A stretch of 64,000 nt of DNA, from NCBI GenBank assembly GCA_036250225.1, contig JAPZLL010000008.1, positions 310,001 through 374,000 of the forward strand. The letters run 5' to 3'. Source of the DNA: Cercophora sp. LCS_1. Lineage: Eukaryota > Ascomycota > Sordariomycetes > Sordariales > Lasiosphaeriaceae. Of the stretch, positions 23,241-36,277 are shown one piece after another; within the stretch, counting starts at the first letter, position 1; each line of letters starts with the position of its first letter. The notes under the pieces are model-generated. The model ran no database searches. It was not told where the DNA came from and worked only from the letters and a program-made list of their open reading frames with translations. The translations under genes and the position numbers were made by a program.

Positions 23241-26116
23241 ATGGCGCAAGACAGCGATTTGTCCAAGGCCGCCGACAAGGGCAAGGGGAAGGCCACCGAT
23301 GTTGAGAAGAGCGCCGAGGAGCTTCAGAAGGATGCCGCTGGCCAACCTGCGGCCAACGGCAAGAAGGATGATGACAACGCTGATTGTTTGTTTTCCCCAT
23401 CCTCGCCGCCTGCATGCAAGGCTGACCGTTTGGTAGCGGGGGAAGAGCTCAGTGAAGAGGACCAGCAGCTGAAAAACGAGCTTGACATGCTTGTTGAGCG
23501 GTTGACGGTGCGTGTCCGTCCGCGAATGCGCACTCGCGGTTTCTAACGCTGTGTTTAGGAAGCCGATGCCACCCTCTACAAGCCGGCCCTCGAGGCCATG
23601 AAGAACTTCATCAAGACTTCGACGTCCTCCATGACAGCGGTGCCCAAGCCCCTGAAATTTTTGCGCCCACACTACGAGACGTTGACCAATCTGTACGATG
23701 AGTGGCCCGCAGGCGACGACAAGAACTCCCTTGCCGACGTGCTGTCCGTCATCGGTATGACCTTTTCGGACGAAGATCGCCAAGACACCCTCAAGTACCG
23801 ACTCCTCGCTCCCACATCAGACATCGGGTCTTGGGGCCACGAGTACGTCCGGCACCTGGCGCTCGAGATTGGCGAGGTCTATGGAAAGCGCATTGCTGCG
23901 GACGAGTCGACGACGGAACTGGTGGATCTCGCTCTTGTTCTTGTTCCGCTGTTCCTCAAGAGCAACGCCGAGGCCGACGCTGTCGATTTGATGAGCGAGC
24001 TGGAGATTATCGACCAGCTGCCCAAGTTTGTCGATGAGAACACATATTCTCGCGTGTGCCTTTACATGGTCTCCATGGTCAACCTGCTCACATATCCCGA
24101 CAACGAGCAGTTCCTCCGCGTGGCGCACGAAATCTACAAAAAGTACAAGCAACACACCCAAGCAATGGCCCTTGCCATTCGCCTCAATGACACGGCCATG
24201 ATCCAAGGGGATTTGCACGGCGCCAAGGACCCTGCCCTGAAGAAGCAGCTGGCCTTCTTGATTGGTCGACAGAGGATATCCATGGAGCACCCCACGGAAA
24301 CAAAGGACGACGAAGAAATCGTTGAATCGATGAACAACGTCAAGCTTCCCCAGCACTTTAAGTCGCTCGGCAAGGAGCTCAACATCCTGGAGCCCAAGAC
24401 GATCGAGGACATCTACAAGAGCCATCTGGAGAGCAGTCGAGTCGCAGGCATGACGAATTTTGATTCAGCGCGCCACAACCTTGCTGCTGCGTTTGTGAAC
24501 GGCTTTGTCAACGCGGGTTTCGGGCAGGACAAGATGATGATGGTTGAGGATGACAAGGCGTGCTGGGTCTGGAAAACCAAGGACGAGGGTATGACCTCGA
24601 CCATGGCGTCCATGGGTCTGCTGAACCTGTGGGATATCGAGGGCGGCTTGGGTGCCATCGACAAGTTCTTGTATGGGGTGGAGGACGAGATTCTCGCTGG
24701 CTCGTGCATCGCTTTGGGCGCTATGAGCTCGGGCGTGCATCTTGACGCGGACCCGGCCATGGCCATGTTGTCGGATCAAGACCGACTCCAACACATCAAC
24801 CCCAACGTCCGGACGGCTTCGATAATCGGTCTTGGGCTTGCATGTGCTGGCTCCCAGAACGAGGTTCTCCTCGAGCATCTCCTCCCCATCATCACTGACA
24901 CCAACCAGGACATGCGGATATCTGCCATGGCAGCCCTGTCGTGCGGTCTCGCATTTGTTGGGTCTGGACAGCCCGACATTACCGAGGCGATCGTTCAGAC
25001 ACTTCTTGATGACGACAGGCGAGGTCAGCTCACCGACAAATGGACCCGCTTCCTCGCACTAGGCCTGGGTCTACTTTACTTTGGCAGACAGGAGGAAGTT
25101 GACGTCATCATCGAGACGCTGAAGGCGATTGAGCACCCCATGGCCAAACCGACTTCGGTGCTGGCTTCCATCTGCGCATGGGCTGGCACGGGCGCCGTCC
25201 TCAAGATCCAGGAGCTCCTTCACATCTGCAACGAGCACATCGAGGAGTCGGATGAGAAGAAGGGAGACGAGCTGCTCCAAGCATATGCCGTTATTGGTAT
25301 CGGTCTGATTGCCATGGGTGAGGACGTCGGCCAGGAGATGGTTCTCCGCCAGTTTGGCCACCTGATGCATTACGGCGAGCCAAACATCCGGCGTGCTGTG
25401 CCTCTGGCCATGGGACTCGTCAGCCCAAGTAACCCCCAGATGAAGGTTTACGATACGCTTTCGCGGTACAGCCACGACAACGACAGCGACGTGGCCATCA
25501 ATGCCATCTTCGCCATGGGTCTCCTTGGCGCCGGCACTAACAACGCAAGATTGGCACAGCTTCTCCGTCAGCTAGCCAGCTACTACCACCGAGACCAGGA
25601 GGCCCTCTTCATGGTGCGCATCGCCCAGGGGCTTCTGCACATGGGCAAGGGCACTCTGTCCATCAGCCCCTTCCACACCGACCGCCAGATCCTGTCGCCG
25701 GTGGCGGCCGCTGGCTTGCTCACAGTGCTGATTGCGATGATTGATGCCAAGCAATTCATCACGTCGAGCGCGCATTACCTCCTTTACTTCCTCGTCACCG
25801 CCATGCACCCCCGATTCCTCGTCACGCTCGACGAGGACCTCAACCCTCTCACAGTCAACGTCCGTGTTGGTCAGGCCGTCGACGTGGTTGGCCAAGCGGG
25901 CCGGCCCAAGACCATTACTGGCTGGCAGACACAGAGCACACCCGTGCTTTTGGCACATGGTGAGCGGGCCGAGCTGGAAGACGAGGAGTATATCAGCCTG
26001 AGCAGTACCCTGGAAGGTCTTGTCATTCTCCGCAAGGTACGTAATACAATTGTTTGTTAGTATTTGCGTAGTGTTAACATATGTTGCAGAACCCAGAATG
26101 GGAGGGTGGTAAATAG
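23241..26116 (+). CDS. RPN1: 26S proteasome regulatory subunit Rpn1
   Basis: Largest non-ATPase scaffold of the proteasome base; it binds ubiquitin-like shuttles and Ubp6. Model join(23241..23385, 23437..23507, 23559..26036, 26090..26116), 906 aa, a usual size. The N terminus is Lys/Asp-rich, then GEELSEEDQQLKNELDMLVE and the helical LYKPALEAMKNFIKTSTSSM start. Proteasome/cyclosome repeats follow with GLGLACAGSQNEVLLEHLLP, ISAMAALSCGLAFVGSGQPD and AINAIFAMGLLGAGTNNARL. The conserved C-terminal block LEGLVILRK is completed by a 9-codon last exon to LRKNPEWEGGK. Without that last splice the frame runs into a spurious RNTIVC end. The ATG is in CACCATGG, a strong context. Confidence 0.96.
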
Positions 26117-26802
26117 ACAGCATCTGGATGAAAGCTGTGTAAGGATTATGATCTTGCGAGGTTTTGGAAGAGGAGCGGTAGAGATGCGCGGCAGCATTGT
26201 CAGTTCTGGACGGTAGGCAGACATAGAAGCTCTCCTCCAGAAATGCAACAGTACCAGTACCTGTAACAATACAAGTTTGCTGGGAGGCCAGCAAAAATGA
26301 TTTGAGTTTTATCCCTATGTGGTAGTGGAAGGCCCTCGGAGTCGACCCGAAATCCTGCACAAGCGTGTTCTTTCGATCGTTTTTTGCGTTTGGTGTATCG
26401 AGAGGGGACACGAGAAACCCCAGCTGTCGACAACGGTTTGTCTCCATTGCGTGTTTGTTGTTCCAGACAACTGCATCAGGTGTTGAAGTTTCTCTGCTCC
26501 ACGGAACCTACTCTTGGACTGCACGAAGACACACCGCCAATCGGGCAACAAACCAAAAGGTGTTGCCTTGGGGGGAAAGAGGTTCACAACGCAGGACTCT
26601 ACGTTGGTAAGCTGTACTAGAAAACGCCAAAAATGATGAATGAACTGGGTATGTTATTTGATGACTCCAAAATTAAAAAAATGCCGCCTGGCTATGCTTG
26701 TATGCTTAGCTATTTAAAATACAACAAAAAAGACCCTACACATGGTATGGCCCATCAAAATACAACACGAGACGATAGCTTGCTCTGCTCCGCACCAACC
26801 CC
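26117..26802. other. Convergent 3' region, RPN1 and CSC1-like
   Basis: Expected to hold two 3' UTRs. It is moderately A/T-rich near 26625-26760. I see no gene or repeat. Confidence 0.55.
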
Positions 26803-29800
26803 TCAAAGGTTGATTAGATCCGTCTCGCTAAAGTCTGGGGGGTTCCGGCCATAGACCACCCGCACTTTGCTGTCGAGGGCTGTGCCCTCGTTGCTGATCC
26901 ATATGTTGTCGCTAAACTCCATCGTCCGCCTGATCTCGTCATCGCTCACCCCAATGTCGTCCCGCGGTATCCATACCGTTGGCCGCCTGGCTCGGAGAGC
27001 GTAGTGCTGGAACGCCTTACGAACCAGGGTGTCGCGCTCCTCGAGTGTGAGGTCTTCGATTTCATCGTGGTACCCTCCATACAGGGCGTCTCCTATGGCC
27101 CTCTGGGCTTCCAGATCCTTCTGCCTCCGCTGTTTCCGGTATAGGGCCGCGGTCCGAACGTTATCGCTAGCCTTACCAAACGTCGCCGCTCGTACCTTCT
27201 TGCCGCCATGCATTGCCCAGGTTCCGGCATGCTTGAGCTTGCCAAGCTTGGAGCCCCCGCTCGCACCGCGCCGGGGTAGGTTGTCGAGTTCAATGTCCGT
27301 GCTTGGGCGGCTTTTGGTGGTGCTAAGGCCACTCATAAGGGCGGTAGCCTCGTCGTCTTCGTCCCCGAGGAGACCAAGACGCTTTTGCTGGGCACGCTCA
27401 AACGCCTCATCACGAAGAACGGCCTCGTCTTCAAACGTAATGGGGAGGTATCGGAGCAAAGGACCAAAGGAATTGTTCAGCAGCAGCTGGAACAGGGCCG
27501 TCAAGCCAAGCACCACAATCATGACGATAGCTTGGGGAAAGCACACGTTGGCACCCGTCTCGTCCTCGGCGAGAAAGAAGAGGCCAATGAGGCAGAGCTC
27601 CATGACATAGAGGCCCACGAACGTCTGGTTGATGGCTCGCGGGTAGAGAACGCCCCCGGTATCGGTCCGGAAGCGGTTGACGTAGAGCATGTTGTAACGG
27701 TTGGCAACCCAGAACAGGCTGAACGTGATGATGGCGAAGATCGAAATAAGGGGTGCAACAACCGAGTAGATCAGGGCGATGCAGGCGAAGTTCGTGTAGA
27801 CGGGGAAGTACGAGCCCCATGTCACGTCAGGAAGCTCCGTGTTGCGCTTCCATTTGGCCCGAGCGGTGTTGTCCAAGATCCTGGCGAGGATGAACCAGAC
27901 AAACAGCGTACCGATTTGCAGTAGATGGCCTGAGCTGGTGGACAGCGCTTGCAGAATCATGTACGTGAAAAAGTAGTTAGCACCCTTTGGCAGGTTCCGC
28001 GCCAAAATCTGTGGCGTCTGGGTGACGTCGCCGGAGATCTCCGCAAGCGTCTGGAGCAAGCCCGTAGCGATGGAGACAACCAGGAATACCTGTGTGAACA
28101 GGAAGACGAAATAGTAGACTTGCACCACTTCTGACTTCTGACTTCCCGTCTTGGAGCCTTGAAACTCGGCCAAAAGACCGAGAATAATGGGCACCAGCGC
28201 AAGCAGAATGGCGAGAACCACAGCGGGCAGAACACCAGCAATCGCTTTGATAACGTCATGCACTGCCTTATTGCGCTGTAGGAAATCGAGCCACGGGTAT
28301 TTGAGGATCAAGGCGTCGATCTGAGACAAGGATGCGGTGAAGGCAACGGGGAACGTCCACAATATGATCATCCCAATCACGAAGAGGAACACCGCGGCGC
28401 AGCGTGCCCATTCGTCCCACCATCGGATGGCCATGTTGTCCCAAATGACATCATTGGGCGAGATCTCAACCATGCGAGGCGCCATGCGCTTCGGGACGTG
28501 GTGTGTCACCGACTGACACGCCATGTGGGCGGCGACCTGGTTGTTGAACTGAATGAAAGCCGAGTTCATGATCGGATAGCGCTCAGGGTGCTCTTGGTCT
28601 TCCTCAATCTCGAGATTCAGTCGCGCTAGCTCCGTACGGCACCAGTAGATTGTGTCGACCTTTTCGTGAATCAGGGGGAACGCAGGAAACCAAGATGGTG
28701 TCCACTCGAAGAGCGGAAGACGGTGGTGTGGACGATCGCCCGGCTTAAGCCACTTCTCCCATTCGGCCTGTTCCTCGATTTTTCCCTCGTTGTCGCTGTA
28801 ACTGAAGTTGGAGGACGGGGGGTACTGCACGGAATTTTCGTCATCGCCACCTGAGGAAAAAAGTTTCTTCCAGAAGGGTTTTGCCTTATTGTCCTTCCAG
28901 GGGAACTCATCTCCCTCGAATCCCTGAGGAATCGGAGAGGCGTAGCTGCCTGTGGGCGGCTTCCAGAACTGATACCACTTCGTCTTTTCCTTGACCAACA
29001 TGCCGTCTATGTTGTCGGCCTTGCGCGTTGTATTCCCGGCATAGCCTCCGTCCCGCTTGAAAGAAGAGTTCGACGGGCTATGGGCATGGCGTCCTTCGGG
29101 AGTGTGCAGGGGTGTTTCAGAAGCGAACGACGTCTTAGGCTCGTCAGCTATCTGGACCTTTCGAACTCGATCTGAACCCCGGGTAGCTGGCCGAGACGGT
29201 GGTCGATTGCCGCCATCAATCAACTCAAATCCTCCGGTTCCCTCGAGCCCACCACCAACAGCCTTCGCGCCCCCGCGGATGCCTTGGCCTGCACCGCCGA
29301 CAGCTTTCTTGAGGCCCAAACTGATTCCCTGGCCCACTTTTGCGAACCCCCCAATCTCCCCTTTCTTGTTGGGGGTCGTCTCTACTTCTCCCTCCTGGAT
29401 GTCGGTGAGGTCAGTCTCATCGAACTTATCATTCGTCTCTTCCACTGCAGCCGACACATCGTGAGGCACATCCTGCACGCCTGTGCTGAGACCACCGGGG
29501 CCTTCGGCACGTCGTAAGGCGTCTTCGTCCTCTTTCTTTTCACGCTCAGCTCTCTCCTGCTTGGTCTCAGCCTTGGCCCTTGACGCCCTGCGGTTCCTCT
29601 TCTCCTCGGCTGCGCGGTGCTTCAGATGACGCCGTTTTGTCTCGCGGATCAGATCACTCTCGGCGGCCTCGAGCTGTTTATGGACAGCGTCGCGCTTGTG
29701 AATCTTCTCAAGCAGTTTGCTGAAATCCCGGGTGAGCCAGACATTTCTAATGCCGCCCGGAAACACGTCAAACAGGCCTCTCAGAGCGTCTTCGGTAAGC

Positions 29801-30561
29801 CACTTTTCTGGAACCGAGCTAACCAGGACCGTGTTGGCTGATGCCCGAAGCCGATGTTCGGCGCTAGTTAGGTAGTCTTGTCGAATCTTGACATAAACGC
29901 GGAGTTCGGCAAAGAAGACACCGCAGACCCAAACAATAACTAGGATAGCCAGTACCAGATGGACCCATCGCCGACTCTGGTTCTTGGGAGAGACGTTTCC
30001 CCACGCCAATGTGTCGAGCCCGGATGGGATTCTAGTCACATTGTCCTTGTTGATAACATCGTCCAGAACAGACTGACCCAATCCGCCAACGTAGTTGAGG
30101 GGAACCAGGACTGGAATGACAATCAAGGCGATCGGAACAAAGATGACTAGCAGGGTTTGCAGATAGCGGAGGAAAAAGTAGGCGTCAAGACCGCACTTTT
30201 TAATGATTTCTCGGTCGTCAAACTTCATAAGAGTGAAGAGGAGATTCCATGGTGTTGCGGGGGGCGGATTCGTGCGCTCTCGTTCAGGTACCAGATAGGT
30301 TTTTGGTTTACTGTACACGGTCAGTATCCAGAACCGTCTGTCTGGGGAAGGGTCTTACAATATCCTTGCAAGCTTATTTCTCAAGAGAAGGAAGACTGCG
30401 ATTTGGACCCCGAAAACGATCAACGATGTCGCCAAGGCAGTAACGAATGCGACAAGACTGATACCGCTAGATTCGAAAGCAGCACCAGTACCACCTTGAT
30501 TTGTTTCCGTAGGAGTTGATTCCGCTCGCGGCGTCAGCGGAAGTGGTGAAGTAGTACTCAT
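26803..30561 (-). CDS. CSC1/OSCA/TMEM63-family (DUF221) membrane channel
   Basis: Putative mechanically or osmotically gated cation channel of the Csc1/Rsn1/Phm7 family. Model complement(join(26803..30310, 30359..30561)), 1236 aa; a start at 30609 would add 16 residues. Exon 1 supplies the first membrane helix (ISLVAFVTALATSLIVFGVQ) and joins KLARI to FKPKTYLVPERERT, the family signature after TM1. A large cytosolic loop (about residues 260-620) is rich in charged and Gly residues. The multi-span DUF221 core contains FIQFNNQVAAHMACQSVTHH and VVEISPNDVIW-type blocks. The C-terminal PHM7-type extension carries RARRPTVWIPRDDIGVSDDE. The intron is 48 nt, GTAAGA...TACAG. Fungi have several paralogues, so no symbol is given. 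Confidence 0.92.
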
Positions 30562-32524
30562 CTTTGCGCTGGGGCGCAGAGGATGCGATTGGAGTGGGTA
30601 TCCAGTCAATTAGAAGGCATAATATGGGAGCCGCGATGCGTCCCCAAGACGCAGGTGGAGGGTAGCTGAATCTATGAGGAGATGCCGGCGAAAACGCAAT
30701 CTTGTTCGCAAGATGATTGCCTCGTGATGAGGTCTATGACTTGTCAAGAAGCTGTTGGCTTGCGCGGAGGAGGTACGTCAGGTGGCGCGGGGATCGGTCG
30801 ACAGATGCAAGGAAACGAAGCTTGTCCCGAACGGTTGGGACAGGTAGGTTGATGATGCGCAATGATCGGACGGGGCACAACCCGGATAAAAAGTTGATCA
30901 ACACAGCAAGAACGCACGCAAAATCGTGCTAAACCATGGCGATAGGAAAGAGCGCATAGATCTGGGATCCCGCAAGACGATCCAAAATTGGCGTCCTCCC
31001 AAAAATCTGGGCATCTCCCATGACAGAACCTGGCTCTGCGCTGGGAAAACTGCTCAACAGGCTCGCAAGACCGCCGTCTGAAACAAGACAAGCGAGCAGG
31101 CACTTCCCCTGATTGGTTTCGCTCAATGACGTCTGAGGCTGTTTTCCGGGGTTGCACCGCTAATCCCGCCCAATGATGTTGCAGAATCCCCAATCGCGGG
31201 GGTCGCATCGGCTCAACCCGTGCCCTGAAATCTGGCCAGGCGCGTGCAACTGCCTGACGGTTCCTCTCCTCCAAACAATGCATCTTCAACAAAACGGCCA
31301 CGATAAACGCGCGCTTCGGTCTATCTTTAGCCGTCTTTGAGATCAATGGCATATACGAGTCCAACCTGCCCATCTATATTCTTCGCTTCTAGCTTCTCCT
31401 AGGCTACCTGTCTAGATACGATTTTTTGACGTGGCCCGACAGAATGCTAAGATAGCGTGCTGCGTCCAGTTGCACGTGGCTGCCCCTGGTTGTTCCCATT
31501 GTCTCATTCAAAGATGTCTAAAGACGGCGACGAACAAGTGGGCAATTGCAATCGTTCACCCCGTTTCCACGGCTTCTCACCCAGAAAGAGCTCACAGCTC
31601 ACAGCAAACCCAGGTGAACTGTATCGCATCGGCCCACCAACCGGTTGGCAACAGGTCAAGTAACACCGAGAGGCCGATTTGACAATCTCATCACTCCATC
31701 CTTACGTGCGAGCTGCAATCGAGTGGCGAAAGCTTGACGCTGCAGTGTGGACATCTGATCGACTTGGGATCCGGGGGAGTGGGGTAGGGGGAACTTTTCC
31801 CCTGAGCTGACTGCCGGGTGTTTTTCAAGTCCCGACAACAGCAGCATGCTCACTGTGTTTACAGCCAGCACTTGAGCCCATTACTCCCGTCAAGTTTTTG
31901 CGATCACCTCCTCCACGCAGCTATATCCACATATTCCCATCCCGATGGATGTTTCCAAGCGGGTTCCAGGGGCGATCGACGTGGGGCAACAAGTAGTCGC
32001 CCTCTGAGACATAACCGAAAGTTCGTTCCGATGAGGTTGATGATAGGAGGGTCCCCGGACGGGTGTGGTTCGCCGGCAAATGTATTTTCCCAACTATCGA
32101 TGGCATTCCCGCAGCGATGTAGCGGGCTCGGTCGCAACTGACGGTTGCTGCTTTCTCCCGGCAGTTCCCCGCACATGCCCCTTTCTCACCCCACACTCCG
32201 TCCAGAATGCTCCCAGCTCCACGGTGGAGAACTGCCTCGAAAAGCCGGAGCAGAGGGATCTTTACAATACCCACTTGTTGTTCCGGGGCGGCAACCCACG
32301 CAAGCGAATTTACTATATGAAAGCAACAGCTGCCGAGGCCCAGATCATTGACATGAGCTTCCGATCCATATACCTACCAAATCCCATACCCATACCCACG
32401 CATAGTCGCGGGGTAGCTTATACGCAGTCTTTTTCCTCGTTCAATTCTCCATTCAAAGTCACACTTCGTAAAGAACCAATCGAGATACTACCCTACAAAA
32501 TTCGAGCCGCAGCGTGCCGTTACC
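30562..32524. other. Divergent intergenic region
   Basis: Nearly 2 kb between CSC1-like (-) and the monooxygenase (+). Short frames do not look coding. Weak TATA-like words occur near 32310-32420, upstream of the monooxygenase. Confidence 0.5.
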
Positions 32525-33921
32525 ATGGCCGACTTTAGAGACCTGCGCGTCGTCGTCATCGGCGCTGGTAAGGCTAGCCAATCACCCCTTTTCATCAATT
32601 CTACAACAACCCCCTGACGAGAGTCCATGCAGGAATGGGAGGGTTAGGGGCAGCCCTAGCATTTGCCAAAAAGGGGTTCAAGAAGATTGATGTTTTCGAA
32701 ACGGCATCCAACCTAGGCTTCGTAGGCGCGGGGATCCAGATGCCCCCCAATGTAGCCCGGGTATTAGACCGCTTCGGTGTATGGGACGAGATCGAGGCCG
32801 AAGCGACAGACGTCAAGGAGACAAGCATCCGACAGGGCAGCACCGACACGGAGCTCTCACACGTCTACATGCCCGACATGCGGGAGAGATACGGCTACCC
32901 GCACTGCACCGGCCACCGCTCCTCCCTCGCAGGCAGCATGTACAAGGGTTGTCTAAAAGAGCCGGCCATCACCTTCCACTTCTCGACCGCTCTCGCCAGC
33001 GTGGACTCGTACTCGCCCAAGGCGAGAATCACGGTCCAGCCCCGCGACGGCGCCGCGTACCAAGTCGAGGCCGATATCCTCCTCGCAGCGGACGGCATCA
33101 AATCCGTCACGCGCACGCAGATGCTCGCCCTCCTGGGCCACGAGTCCGAGGAGGAAGACACAGGCCAGGCGGCCTACCGCATCATGCTCACGCGCGACGA
33201 GATGAAACACGACCCCGAGATGCTTGCTCTCTTGGAATGCGACACGGTCGTCCGCTGGATCGGCGAGCGCCGCCACATCATTGCGTATCCCGTCAGCAAC
33301 CACACGATATATAACTTGTCCACCGCGCATCCGGATACCAATTTTGCTGGGGCGACGAATGCCCAGTACACCACGCGGGGCTCCAAGGACGCCATGTTGG
33401 GCGTCTTTGAAGAATTTTGTCCGCTTGTGCACCGCATGTTGAATATTGTGCCGGACGGTGAGGTATGTGAGTGGAAGCTGAGGATCTACAAGGCGTTGCC
33501 AACGTGGGTGCACGGGAACGTGGCGTTGCTGGGTGATGCCTGCCATCCTACGCTGCCGCATCTCAGTCAGGGGGCGGCCATGGCGATTGAGGATGGCGCC
33601 GTGTTGGCCGAGTGTGTGAGCCGGGTGCCGGAGGATAAGCTAGGTGATTCCGAGGCGCTAAGCAAGGCTTTGAAGGTGTATGAGTTGCTGCGCAAGCCGT
33701 ACACCACGACGCTGGTAGATCTGGCAAGTCACTCGGGACGGGTGCTGCACCTGGGCGAGGGCAAGGCAAAGGAGGAGAGAGATCGGCTGTTCAAGGATAA
33801 CGGCAAGTCAGGGACGGTGCCGGATAAGTGGGCGAGTCCGGATGTGCAAAAGATGATTTATGGGAATGACTGTGTCAAGGAGGCGATCGAAAGATTCGAG
33901 GAGCTGTATGCGACTCTCTGA
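32525..33921 (+). CDS. FAD-dependent monooxygenase, salicylate-hydroxylase-like
   Basis: Group A flavoprotein hydroxylase of the PHBH fold; the aromatic or alicyclic substrate is unknown. Model join(32525..32567, 32633..33921), 443 aa. The 43-nt first exon ends within the dinucleotide-binding loop: VVVIGAG joins GMGGLGAALAFAKKG, giving GxGxxG. Later motifs are LLAADGIKSVTR (DG motif) and LLGDACHPTLPHLSQGAAMA (GD motif that binds FAD ribityl). There is no signal peptide or membrane segment, so it is probably cytosolic. It is isolated: no polyketide synthase, NRPS or transporter adjoins it, so it may be catabolic rather than part of a secondary-metabolite cluster. Confidence 0.9.
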
Positions 33922-34400
33922 TCACGGTTTGTCGGTGTCGGTATATAGAGGAGTTGGTTGCAACAGGACATGGAAAGGATGGACATACTTTCGTCAAATC
34001 TGTCACTCGATTAGAGCAAATATTGCGGCCCTCTGAACTCCTAGTAGACAACGGCGCAAAACAGCGAGCCCGAGATTACAAAATCCTAAGAAGCAGACGA
34101 CGCAAGGAAATAGTAATCGTTGCAGACCGCGCATCCCATCAAATGCAAGCCCCGTATCGTGTAGCCTCCTCCCTCGTTACCCGGTTGGTTGTGTACCTAG
34201 TAAGCAAACATGCCCGGTCAAGAATTTGTCGCAAGCCCTCATTCCCCTTCTGTTGCGCCCCGTGGTCGCCTTTCCGTGATCGTCATGTCGAGAGTTGCGA
34301 GTGAGTGAGGTGGTCGAGCCGTGGATAATTTCTCGCCTAAATCGGTCCTGGTCGCCTGGTTCATCTCCTCTGCGATCCGCCTTCCAATCAATCAATCCCC
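33922..34400. other. Convergent 3' region
   Basis: The 479-bp gap between the ends of the monooxygenase and CYSTM genes. No feature seen beyond the expected 3' UTRs. Confidence 0.5.
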
Positions 34401-34807
34401 TTAAAACAAGCAATCCAAGCAGCAGCAGCAGGCCATACCGGCCAAAAGGGCGGTCAGACAGTTCTGTCCATCGTTAGCGCCCAACCCTCGATACTAGTCC
34501 GTCTTTAGAAAACACTCACAGTCGATCCGCTGTCCTTCTGCTGAGGCTGCTGTTGGTAGTAACCACCCTGCGGCGGGTAGCCCTGCTGGGGGGGATACGG
34601 CTGCTGACCCTGAGGGGGGTAGTAGCCGCCCTGAGGAGGTTGCTGGCCGTAGCCCATCGGGGGAGGCTGCTGGTAGTAGCCGCCGTCCTGGGGCGGGGGC
34701 GAGCCGTAGGGGGCGGCGCCGGCCGGGTACGGGCTTTGGCCGTACGCGGGCTGCGGCTGAGCGGGAGCGCCGCCGTACTGAGGGGGTGCGTCGTGCTTGC
34801 CAGACAT
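34401..34807 (-). CDS. CYSTM-family Cys-rich tail peptide with hidden last exon
   Basis: Model complement(join(34401..34463, 34520..34807)), 116 aa. Exon 1 is a Gly/Pro/Gln/Tyr-rich chain (GGYY, PPQG repeats) ending KDSGST. Unspliced it would stop after VSVF, but a perfect GTGAGT donor follows Thr. A 56-nt intron with CTAAC branch and GGACAG end leads to a 20-residue exon NCLTALLAGMACCCCLDCLF. This short hydrophobic, four-Cys run is the CYSTM hallmark: a tail-anchored, probably palmitoylated segment on the plasma membrane, in a family linked to stress tolerance. The second exon is too short for a length-filtered ORF search. Role in this fungus is inferred from the family. Confidence 0.88.
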
Positions 34808-35811
34808 CTTTGCTCGGTTTGGCAGATCGAAAACTGGGATCGGGGTTGCTACACTGCGTTGAGGATTTCGCGGTTAGATAATTTGATCCGGGGAAATGAA
34901 GACCGAAATATCCCCAAAAAAAGTTGTTGCGAACGGAATGTTTGTTGGTTGTAAAGGGGAAAAAAGAGAGAAATGGGATCCGAGCGGCGGGAAGGATGAC
35001 TGCATACATACCTGGGTTGCTTGTGAGAGAAAGCGTGTGTGTGTGTGATTGACTTGCAGCAACAGCGCGTGTGTGGTTGTTGGGGGAAGTGCAGATGGCA
35101 CGAGGTTTATCCTTGAGAACTTGAGCTGAAGAATGCGATCGAGCACGCTGCGCGCAGGCGGTCTCGGTCTTCGTTAGCGGCGGCTGTGCTGTCAACTTGG
35201 CTGTTTCTGTGGCGAGGGGGTGGGTGGTCCGTGTACGTTTCCGCTGCGGGCGCTTCGCCGTAGCGGATTGGACAATGACAATCACTGAACGACGCGGCAC
35301 GAGGAGGCTGAGATCTAGAACCTACGTACCGAGGGAGAATTCGAATTGACTCTACGATTTATTCCCGGGTGGCACAGCACAGCTTGTTGTTGAAAAAGAT
35401 GAAGCAGAAGTTCGTTGGGTTGGTTGCACACGCAGGGAGACGGATCATGTCAGGGCCAAACGACGATGAAACAAAGAGACAAGCAAAAACACAGGAGGCC
35501 TCCTCTGGTGCAAATACCGGAAATCGGCACGTCAAAGGGGAAGGAATGCCAAGTCCGGCTAACTTGAGGGCCTCGGTTGCATTTGTGTTGATGCTGGCTT
35601 GAACTTTAATCATCCAAGTCTCTTGGCCGAGAACAACACACATCTACATTGCGCCATCGGGATACAAAAGCCTTGGGGAGTTGAACGGCGGGAGACAGCC
35701 CATGAAACGACCACAACGAGGCGTCGTCGAGGGCATTACGTGGAACCGCGCCACATCGGCACCCGGTGGTGATTGCTAAAGGAGGGGGTGGTCACTGAGC
35801 TCTTGCGCATG

Positions 35812-35840
35812 TCGTATCGTATCGTATCGTATCGTATCGT
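35812..35840. repeat. (TCGTA)n microsatellite
   Basis: About 5.8 perfect copies of the pentamer TCGTA, in the spacer upstream of RIB7. Likely length-polymorphic. Confidence 0.95.
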
Positions 35841-36178
35841 CTGATGACGGTTATAACCATAGAATAGCAATGTCACTATTATCACTTCGGTTGGGGAAAT
35901 GAACGATATCGATTCTATCCAAATCGCTATTACCAAAGTCGCATCCATTCCCACTTAGCTTCTCCACACAGTGCACTCAAGCCTTCCGTCGTCCCAACTT
36001 CCTACCATCAACATTCACTAACCACAAACTCAGCCCGCCACATCCCACCATCTCACTGAGCCAACAAGCACCACTCACACAAAACACTCAGCCCCAGGGA
36101 ACCTCGGGGGATCTTAGGAGACAGCCAATCACAACCCCATCCCTCCCCACGCCGGCTTGGCACGGCCCCGAACCTGGG

Positions 36179-36213
36179 CCCGAACCGGAACCCGAACCGG
36201 AACCCGAACCGGA
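36179..36213. repeat. 12-bp tandem repeat in the RIB7 leader
   Basis: Three near-perfect copies of CCCGAACCGGAA, preceded by a partial copy, end 64 bases before the RIB7 ATG. Probably transcribed as part of the 5' leader. Confidence 0.9.
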
Positions 36214-36277
36214 GCTTCAACTTCTCACCCGCCGAACCGGCCCGTTCATCACCAACCCGAACCTCAAACCCTCAAAA

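Larger units (their letters stand above)
34808..36277. other. Divergent region between CYSTM and RIB7
   Basis: Should hold both promoters. Contains two tandem repeats listed separately, and a GTGT run near 35036-35046. A 5' UTR intron in the CYSTM gene is possible. No further gene seen. Confidence 0.5.

Noticed and set aside
31656..32538. Overlapping short frames upstream of the monooxygenase
   Set aside because: No motif, inconsistent frames and a promoter position. They read as random GC-rich sequence.
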